Assembly: GCA_034411635.1 (NCBI GenBank)
Contig: DAOUML010000364.1
Coordinates: forward strand, 1-7,778
Direction: 5' to 3'
DNA: 7,778 nucleotides
Source of the DNA: UBA8950 sp034411635
Lineage (GTDB): Bacteria; Chloroflexota; Anaerolineae; Anaerolineales; Villigracilaceae
Both the position numbers and the translations under genes were made by a program. Under the pieces are notes generated by a model. The model was not told where the DNA came from. It ran no database searches and saw only the letters and a list, made by a program, of their open reading frames with translations. Shown here piece after piece: positions 1 to 7,778 of this stretch (position 1 is its first letter; each line of letters starts with the position of its first letter).

Positions 1-8
1 CGCTTCGC

Positions 9-22
9 CCTCCGCTCAGGAC
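9..22. repeat. Left copy of a 14-bp GC-rich direct repeat
   Basis: CCTCCGCTCAGGAC occurs here and again, identical and in the same orientation, at 183-196. The match continues after a one-base offset with CAATGCT (25-31 here, 198-204 in the other copy). The bases to the left (CGCTTCG at 1-7) partly resemble the CTTCGGC before the right copy, so this is probably the tail of a longer element cut by the window edge. It looks like a short interspersed intergenic repeat. That it is abundant elsewhere in the genome is inference. Confidence 0.6.
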
Positions 23-48
23 GGCAATGCTTTATGCAAAAAAGCGCA

Positions 49-58
49 GTCGAAGGAC
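49..58. repeat. Left arm of a 10-bp inverted repeat
   Basis: GTCGAAGGAC is the exact reverse complement of GTCCTTCGAC at 161-170. The pair encloses the long hairpin at 104-141, so 49-170 could be one small non-autonomous element with 10-bp ends or the remains of two converging interspersed repeats. No transposase or target-site duplication is visible. Confidence 0.55.
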
Positions 59-100
59 ACTTATAGGCTGCCATTGATGACTTTTGCAAGAGGTCTATAT

Positions 101-144
101 AGAAGAAAGATGGCTTTCTGTTTGTAGAAAGCCATCTTTCTTTT
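101..144. terminator. Perfect 16-bp hairpin, probable bidirectional terminator
   Basis: AGAAAGATGGCTTTCT (104-119) and AGAAAGCCATCTTTCT (126-141) are perfect reverse complements around the 6-nt loop GTTTGT. The stem can extend outward through A-U and G-U pairs to 101 and 144. On the plus strand it runs into TTTT, the form of an intrinsic terminator. On the minus strand the descending arm and the bases after it are U-rich but interrupted. It lies 59 bp beyond the pullulanase stop codon, so it most likely ends that transcript and may also end a gene coming from left of the window. Each arm also has its own 6-bp complementary ends (AGAAAG/CTTTCT), so two small hairpins are an alternative fold. 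Confidence 0.75.
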
Positions 145-160
145 GCATTTACTGAATATT

Positions 161-196
161 GTCCTTCGACTTCGGCTTTCAGCCTCCGCTCAGGAC
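161..196. repeat. Interspersed repeat element, right copy (36 bp)
   Basis: This element begins with GTCCTTCGAC (reverse complement of 49-58) and ends with CCTCCGCTCAGGAC (direct copy of 9-22). Its outermost five bases are inverted (GTCCT/AGGAC), and its centre contains GGCT-TTC-AGCC (172-182), so the single strand can fold as an imperfect hairpin. It sits 6 bp past the pullulanase stop codon and would therefore be in the 3' end of that mRNA. It resembles REP-type intergenic palindromes. Whether it protects mRNA, ends transcription or is merely a passive repeat cannot be read from one locus. Confidence 0.6.
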
Positions 197-202
197 TCAA
201 TG

Positions 203-3700
<3,498 letters not shown>

Positions 3701-3735
3701 TTTCTTCTCCGTGAATGGTTGGTCTGGTCATTATA

Positions 3736-4467
3736 TCAATTGGTTTGTTGCTTTCCGGCGCGCCAGTCTTTGATGATAAAGGGCAGGTACAAAAGCAGGA
3801 AATTCACCAGGCCGATGAGTTGTACGATCAGCAGGTAAACCGGCCAATCGGGCATGATGTCGAACAGGCTGGCGGTTTCTGGTTTTCGCAGGGTGTAGAG
3901 GTAGTTGCTGCCAATCAGCCAGTTGATGCCGGTTACAAACAACATGTAGAGATTGCCGCCCAGGATGACCCGCAGCATGGAGCGCCAGGTCGGGCGCAAG
4001 CCTTCGACGGTGGTCATGTAAATGGCGGCGGTTACAATCAGTCCGTGTGAAATAAAGGTTTGGAAGAATCGATAGTGCGGGAAGCCGTAAATGCCCAGAT
4101 CAGGGGTGATGATGGCCTGCAATGCGCCGCTGATGCCGAGGAAGTACATGTACTCATAGATGAATTGGTTGCGCGTAACCAGCATCCATCCGCCGAGCCA
4201 GATCAAGATGCTGCACAGGTGCAGCGGTAGCATGGTTTGCCAGGTCCACTCGCCAATGGAGGCATTCCACAGATGCCAGCCAATTTCGTTTAGCCACAGC
4301 ACGATGGCCATGCTCCAGGCCGCTTTTTTGCGGGTTGCATCGTCGGCTTTTTTTAAGTTAAGCAAAAAAATATTCAGCAAAACCAGCAAGAGCATGGCGA
4401 CCAGGTGCGCCGGGCCGAGAAAGACAAAGACACCATCCGTAAAGTTTTTTGCAAAGAAATTTTCCAT
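3736..4467 (-). CDS. TIGR02206/YwaF-family integral membrane protein
   Basis: This 243-residue protein belongs, by its overall pattern, to the uncharacterised TIGR02206 (Bacillus YwaF-like) membrane family. About seven hydrophobic helices are visible (near 18-38, 48-68, 77-96, 103-122, 133-152, 165-184 and 210-232). Family-like stretches include PLHLCSI at 81-87, GALQAIITPDL at 114-124, a His in FISHG (141) and SNYLYTLRKPETAS at 187-200. The ATG at 4465-4467 is chosen because GAGGG lies seven bases upstream. An ATG seven codons further out would place that ribosome site inside the gene. It is the first gene after a good promoter and is followed 35 bp later by the pullulanase, so the two are probably co-transcribed. 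The biochemical function is unknown. A role in sugar uptake or surface processing is only a guess from context. Confidence 0.85.
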   Translation of the reverse strand: MENFFAKNFTDGVFVFLGPAHLVAMLLLVLLNIFLLNLKKADDATRKKAAWSMAIVLWLNEIGWHLWNASIGEWTWQTMLPLHLCSILIWLGGWMLVTRNQFIYEYMYFLGISGALQAIITPDLGIYGFPHYRFFQTFISHGLIVTAAIYMTTVEGLRPTWRSMLRVILGGNLYMLFVTGINWLIGSNYLYTLRKPETASLFDIMPDWPVYLLIVQLIGLVNFLLLYLPFIIKDWRAGKQQTN

Positions 4468-4509
4468 TGAGTATCCCTCGCTATGCAAATAGATGATAAG
4501 ATTTTTCAG

Positions 4510-4515
4510 ATTATA
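4510..4515 (-). promoter_or_regulatory. Promoter -10 box for the membrane protein-pullulanase unit
   Basis: On the minus strand the sequence reads GGTATAATCT, a perfect TATAAT box. It lies 42 bp upstream of the chosen ATG, giving a leader of roughly 36 nt. No good -35 hexamer is found 16-18 bp upstream (CACCCA or similar), so an activator or A-rich upstream DNA may compensate. Initiation is expected near 4503. Confidence 0.55.
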
Positions 4516-4535
4516 CCTTTTCTATTTTGAATGGG

Positions 4536-4544
4536 TGGTATGAT
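4536..4544 (+). promoter_or_regulatory. Extended -10 promoter for the alpha/beta hydrolase
   Basis: TGGTATGAT matches the extended -10 form (TGn then TATAAT with one mismatch). No clear -35 is present, as is common for extended -10 promoters. Transcription would start near 4551, leaving a leader of under 20 nt before the ATG at 4569. This argues against the upstream TTG start at 4527. It lies back to back with the minus-strand TATAAT only about 20 bp away. Confidence 0.45.
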
Positions 4545-4568
4545 TGTTTCATAAAAATAACAGAACCT

Positions 4569-5360
4569 ATGCGCCAATTTTCCCTGACCACAAAGAATTG
4601 TATGCTTAACCTGGCTGAAGGCCCCAAAAATGGCCCTTTGCTGTTGCTTCTACACGGCTTTTCAAACCGCTGGCAGGTTTTTCAATCCATTCTGCCTGCG
4701 TTGACCGAAAGATACCAGGTGGTTGCTTTCGATTTTCGCGGACATGGTAATTCGGGACGGGTGTCTGGCGGCTACACGGCCAACGGATTTTATCGCGACG
4801 CTGAAGCGGTGTTGGAATATTTTTGCGCTGAAAACGGCCCGGCGGCGCTGGTGGGCCATTCGATGGGCGGCTCGGTTGCCCTGCATTTGGCCCAGAATCA
4901 TCCAGACAAAGTCCGCGCGCTGGTAACGGGGGATTCGTCGCTTAACCTTGCCATTCACATCGCGGTTATGAATCAGCGCCGCCAAACCAAGTTGTTTGGT
5001 CTGCGCCGCAAATTGGCCGGGCGTCCACTGGATGAGTTGATTCGGCGCGGATTGCCTGCCTCCCAAGCCGAAGAAATGTCTCAACTCGACCCGGCGGTGA
5101 TGGATTTTCACGCCGAGGGCCGCGCGCAGGTTTTTTTTGCCGATGTGGAGGATGTCGATTTTTTCAAAGTTCGCTGTCCAGTTTTGTTGACCCAGGCCAA
5201 CCCCGAAAAGGGCGGCTTGCTGCAAAACGAGGAAGTCGAACCTGTTTTGGCCGCGCATCCGCGTTTCCGGTTTTTGCAATTTGATACCGGCCACGATTTG
5301 CAGATTGAACAAGGCCTGCAATCGTCATTCTGGCAGGCTGGTTTGGAATTTTTAATCTGA
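4569..5360 (+). CDS. Alpha/beta-fold hydrolase, substrate unknown
   Basis: This 263-residue protein has the alpha/beta hydrolase layout. The oxyanion loop HGFSNRW begins at His29, the strand-turn FDFRGHG lies near 53-59, and the nucleophile elbow GHSMGG carries Ser98. A short cap region (about 130-185) follows, with the catalytic His242 in DTGHDLQ near the end. The acid normally follows the strand VLLTQ. Here that spot reads ANPEKGG, with Asn211 where an Asp would be expected, so the acid may be a nearby Glu or the triad may be altered. There is no signal peptide, so it is cytoplasmic. The ATG at 4569 is preferred over the in-frame TTG at 4527 because homologous N-termini normally begin just before such an RQFSLTT stretch and because of the promoter position. 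No strong ribosome site is visible. It could be an esterase, epoxide hydrolase-like enzyme or lactonase. The sequence does not decide. Confidence 0.85.
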   Translation: MRQFSLTTKNCMLNLAEGPKNGPLLLLLHGFSNRWQVFQSILPALTERYQVVAFDFRGHGNSGRVSGGYTANGFYRDAEAVLEYFCAENGPAALVGHSMGGSVALHLAQNHPDKVRALVTGDSSLNLAIHIAVMNQRRQTKLFGLRRKLAGRPLDELIRRGLPASQAEEMSQLDPAVMDFHAEGRAQVFFADVEDVDFFKVRCPVLLTQANPEKGGLLQNEEVEPVLAAHPRFRFLQFDTGHDLQIEQGLQSSFWQAGLEFLI

Positions 5361-5397
5361 AGAACAAGAGCGGATTTGCCTTATTTTGATGAAAGTT

Positions 5398-5406
5398 TGG
5401 TAAGAT
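5398..5406 (+). promoter_or_regulatory. Probable promoter for malate dehydrogenase
   Basis: TGGTAAGAT is an extended -10 match, one base different from the hydrolase element TGGTATGAT. A TTGCCT at 5376-5381 is a possible -35, but its 19-bp spacing is loose. Transcription would start near 5413, giving a leader of about 100 nt. The leader contains a modest 6-bp inverted repeat (GCAAAT 5426-5431 / ATTTGC 5448-5453) and no riboswitch I can recognise. Confidence 0.45.
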
Positions 5407-5513
5407 AAGGGTGGTAAGTTGTCAGGCAAATTTCATGGTTGCTCTTCATTTGCAGCCGGTGAATCCATAGATTTCTTTCCAAAATTCAACGCCAAAGGAG
5501 TTACGGAGGAGTA

Positions 5514-6452
5514 ATGACTGCCAAGATTTCCATTATAGGTGCCGGCATGACCGGCGCGACCACTGCTCACTGGCTGGCCGAGCGCGAACTGGCCGACCTG
5601 GTTCTTGTTGACATCATGGAGGGGATGCCACAAGGCAAAGGGCTGGATATGCTCGAAGCCATGCCCATTGTCGGCAGCGATGTCCACATTGCAGGCACCA
5701 ACGACTATGCCGATACCGCCGGTTCCGATATTATCATCGTCACGGCTGGCTTGCCACGCAAACCCGGCATGAGCCGCGATGATTTACTCAAGGTCAATGC
5801 CGAAATTGTCGGCAAAGCCGTCACCGAAACGCTCAAACATTCCCCCAATGCCATTTACATCATCCTGACCAATCCGCTGGATACGATGGCCTACCTTGCC
5901 ATGAAAGTTGGCAATCTGCCGCGCGAGCGCGTTATCGGCCAGGCCGGAATTCTTGATTCAGCCCGTATGCGCGCCTTTGTGGCGATGGAAACCGGTGTCA
6001 GCGTGGAAAATATCGATTGCTATGTGCTGGGAGGCCATGGCGACGAGATGGTTCCGCTCACCCGCCACTCGAACATTGCCGGCATCCCGCTGCGTGAATA
6101 CCTGCCCACTGAGCGGGTGGATGCAATTGTCGAACGCACTCGCAAGGGCGGCGGCGAAATTGTCAGCCTGCTCAAAACCGGGTCGGCTTTCTACGCCCCG
6201 GGCGCGGCCTGCGCTCAGATGGCTGAAGCAATTCTGAAAGACAAACGCCTGATTGTGCCTTGCGCCGCCTACATGCAGGGCGAATATGGCCTGGACGATA
6301 TGTACTTTGGCGTGCCGGTCATGCTTGGGCGTAATGGTATCGAAAAAATCATCGAATATAGTCTCGATGAAGAAGAAAAGGCCGCCTTTGAAAAATCGGC
6401 TGCCGCCGTGCGCGAAACGCACGAAGCCCTCAAGTCTCTTGTGCAACTTTAA
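5514..6452 (+). CDS. mdh: NAD-dependent malate dehydrogenase (LDH-like type)
   Basis: This 312-residue cytoplasmic enzyme interconverts malate and oxaloacetate with NAD. The Rossmann loop GAGMTG is at 9-14, and Asp33 at the end of the second strand indicates NAD rather than NADP. The substrate loop AGLPRKPGMSR carries Arg82 and Arg88. Arg82 is the residue that separates malate from lactate dehydrogenases (which have Gln there). Asn120 (LTNPLD), Asp148 and Arg151 (ILDSARMR) and catalytic His175 (GGHGDEMVP) are all present, so the enzyme should be active. Length and motifs fit the LDH-like, usually tetrameric class found in Chloroflexus and Bacillus. GGAGG at 5505-5509, four bases before the ATG, and a second AAAGGAG at 5494-5500 support the start. 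Citrate synthase follows 73 bp downstream and uses its product oxaloacetate. Confidence 0.96.
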   Translation: MTAKISIIGAGMTGATTAHWLAERELADLVLVDIMEGMPQGKGLDMLEAMPIVGSDVHIAGTNDYADTAGSDIIIVTAGLPRKPGMSRDDLLKVNAEIVGKAVTETLKHSPNAIYIILTNPLDTMAYLAMKVGNLPRERVIGQAGILDSARMRAFVAMETGVSVENIDCYVLGGHGDEMVPLTRHSNIAGIPLREYLPTERVDAIVERTRKGGGEIVSLLKTGSAFYAPGAACAQMAEAILKDKRLIVPCAAYMQGEYGLDDMYFGVPVMLGRNGIEKIIEYSLDEEEKAAFEKSAAAVRETHEALKSLVQL

Positions 6453-6458
6453 TCTTTC

Positions 6459-6499
6459 ACGAAACACGCAACAGGAAAAGCCCTCGTTGCGTGTTTCGT
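6459..6499 (+). terminator. Strong intergenic hairpin between mdh and citrate synthase
   Basis: ACGAAACACGCAAC (6459-6472) and GTTGCGTGTTTCGT (6486-6499) are perfect 14-bp complements around a 13-nt loop. AGG and CCT in the loop can add three pairs past a bulged C. It begins seven bases after the mdh stop. Only TT and then ATCCC follow the stem, so there is no real U-tract. It may be a weak terminator that allows read-through to citrate synthase, or a block that stabilises the mdh 3' end and sets different levels of the two enzymes. Confidence 0.65.
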
Positions 6500-6525
6500 T
6501 ATCCCTACCCTGAGGAGGCTCAATC

Positions 6526-7778
6526 ATGATTTTACACACCAAAATTTCAGCCCAATTACCTGCCTGGCGGGAACGAATGCGCAAACTCGCCAAAGACCAT
6601 GCGGATGTGGTCGTTGACCAGGTCACTGTTGGACAGGTGGTCGGTGGCATGCGCGACATCAAGAGTCTGGTGACGGACATTTCCTACGTCGACCCGGCGG
6701 AGGGAATCCGTTTTCGCGGCATGTCCATCCCCGAAGTCCTGGCGGCCTTGCCCAAACCCGATGGAGCCGAGATGCCCTACGTCGGCGGACTGTTCTATCT
6801 GCTGCTGATTGGCTCCGTCCCGACCAAGCGTCAGGCCGAAGCCGTCGAGCGTGAATGGGCAAAACGCGCCAAAGTGCCGGCCTATGTCTTTAAGATGCTC
6901 AAATCCATGCCGCGCGACACCCACCCGATGACCCTGCTCTCGCAGGCCGTGCTGGCTCTGCAAAACGATTCCCAGTTTGCGAAGCGCTATCAGGAGGGTA
7001 TGAAAAAGGATGTCTACTGGGAACCGACCCTCGAAGACGCCCTCAACCTGACCGCCAAATTGCCCGTTATCGCGGCCTTCATCTACCGCCTGAAATACAA
7101 AGACGGCAGCATTCCCAAATACAATCGCAAACTCGATTACGGCGCGAATTTCGCCCAGATGCTGGGTGTCGAAGACGAGGCAGGCTACGCCGACCTTTCG
7201 CGCCTGTACTTCATCCTGCATTCTGACCATGAGTCGGGTAACGTTTCGGCCCACGCCACCCACCTGGTTGCCTCGACGCTTTCAGATGCTTACTACGCTT
7301 TCTCTGGCGGCCTGAACGGGCTGGCCGGCCCCCTGCACGGACTCGCCAACCAGGAATGCCTGGGCTGGCTGATTGACGTTCACCAGCAGTTTGGCGGCGT
7401 GCCAACCCGCGACCAGCTCTACCAGTTTGCCTGGGACACGCTCAACAGTGGCAAAGTCATCCCCGGTTACGGACACGCCGTTCTGCGCGTGCCTGATCCG
7501 CGCTTCACCGCCCAAATGGAATACGCCAAAGCCCACTTCCCGAACGATGAACTCGTGCGCCTGGCCGATATGGTCTTTGATGTCGTCCCGGCTGTTTTGC
7601 GCGAACAGGGCAAAGCCAAGAATCCGGCCCCGAATGTAGACGCCATCTCCGGCACGTTACAGTATTACTACGGCGTGCGCGAATTTGACTTCTACACCGT
7701 CCTGTTCGGCGTTGGCCGCGCCCTGGGCGTGATGGCCAATCTGGTTTGGGCGCGCGCCCTCGGCCAGCCGCTCGAACG
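6526..7778 (+). CDS. gltA: Eukaryote-type citrate synthase (partial, 3' end missing)
   Basis: The reading frame is open for 417 codons to the window edge. It condenses acetyl-CoA with oxaloacetate to form citrate, entering the TCA cycle. The sequence is of the mitochondrial, eukaryote-like class rather than the usual E. coli or Bacillus type: long stretches such as HSDHESGNVSAHATHLVAS (232-250), GLAGPLHGLANQE (265-277), PGYGHAVLR (313-321) and NPAPNVDAISG (366-376) match animal enzymes closely. Catalytic His271, His317 and Asp372 correspond to pig His274, His320 and Asp375 with a constant offset of three. Arg326 and Arg398 of the citrate site are present. The last two bases, CG, can only begin an Arg codon, matching the next citrate-binding Arg (pig 421). 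About 20-25 residues are missing. AGGAGG seven bases before the ATG is an excellent ribosome site. It is probably co-transcribed, at least in part, with mdh. Confidence 0.95.
   Translation, partial: MILHTKISAQLPAWRERMRKLAKDHADVVVDQVTVGQVVGGMRDIKSLVTDISYVDPAEGIRFRGMSIPEVLAALPKPDGAEMPYVGGLFYLLLIGSVPTKRQAEAVEREWAKRAKVPAYVFKMLKSMPRDTHPMTLLSQAVLALQNDSQFAKRYQEGMKKDVYWEPTLEDALNLTAKLPVIAAFIYRLKYKDGSIPKYNRKLDYGANFAQMLGVEDEAGYADLSRLYFILHSDHESGNVSAHATHLVASTLSDAYYAFSGGLNGLAGPLHGLANQECLGWLIDVHQQFGGVPTRDQLYQFAWDTLNSGKVIPGYGHAVLRVPDPRFTAQMEYAKAHFPNDELVRLADMVFDVVPAVLREQGKAKNPAPNVDAISGTLQYYYGVREFDFYTVLFGVGRALGVMANLVWARALGQPLE

Noticed and set aside
29..45. Small hairpin GCTTT/AAAGC
   Set aside because: Five base pairs around a seven-base loop in AT-rich DNA is expected by chance and has no supporting context.
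1..202. Possible CRISPR array or transposon remnant suggested by repeats
   Set aside because: The repeats are only two copies per type, unevenly spaced and of mixed orientation, with no Cas or transposase gene in the window. They fit interspersed palindromic repeats better.
4527..4568. Upstream TTG start adding 14 residues to the hydrolase
   Set aside because: The probable -10 promoter lies inside this stretch, there is no ribosome site before the TTG, and the extra residues do not look like part of the fold.
4662..5321. Minus-strand open frame opposite the hydrolase
   Set aside because: It is antisense to a clear alpha/beta hydrolase with intact Ser and His motifs, and its translation has no family features.
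5958..7263. Two minus-strand open frames (5958-6680 and 6556-7263) opposite mdh and citrate synthase
   Set aside because: Both are reverse-strand shadows of well-conserved enzymes and show no motif or start signal of their own. One also crosses the intergenic hairpin.

Overview
The window looks like chromosomal DNA from a bacterium, most likely a member of the Chloroflexota (Anaerolineae-like). That placement is inferred from moderately GC-rich coding DNA, the style of the proteins (a secreted pullulanase with a Pro-rich linker, C-terminal membrane segment and lysine tail; an LDH-like malate dehydrogenase; a eukaryote-type citrate synthase) and GC-rich interspersed repeats in an AT-richer gap. 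No 16S or other marker is present to prove it.

Layout: positions 1-202 are non-coding and hold nested repeats: a 14-bp direct repeat outermost, a 10-bp inverted repeat inside it, and a perfect 16-bp-stem hairpin at the core. The hairpin probably also serves as a transcription terminator. On the minus strand follows a two-gene unit read from about 4503 down to 203: a seven-helix TIGR02206/YwaF-type membrane protein (4467-3736), then 35 bp later a large exported type I pullulanase (3700-203). The promoter for this unit lies in a compact divergent region (about 4468-4568) that also appears to drive an alpha/beta hydrolase on the plus strand (4569-5360). After a 153-bp gap with a likely promoter and a leader of about 100 nt comes malate dehydrogenase (5514-6452). 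A 73-bp gap with a strong 14-bp hairpin separates it from citrate synthase (from 6526, running off the right edge after 417 codons).

Functionally there are two themes. The minus-strand unit is about surface breakdown of alpha-glucans (pullulan, glycogen or starch branch points), with a membrane partner of unknown role. The plus-strand pair is central carbon metabolism: malate dehydrogenase makes oxaloacetate, which citrate synthase condenses with acetyl-CoA. The hydrolase between them has no assignable substrate.

I did not find a convincing previously undescribed system. The points most worth a second look are the nested repeat structure at the left edge, the eukaryote-type citrate synthase behind an intergenic hairpin, the pairing of an uncharacterised membrane protein with pullulanase, and an Asn where the hydrolase would be expected to carry its catalytic acid.
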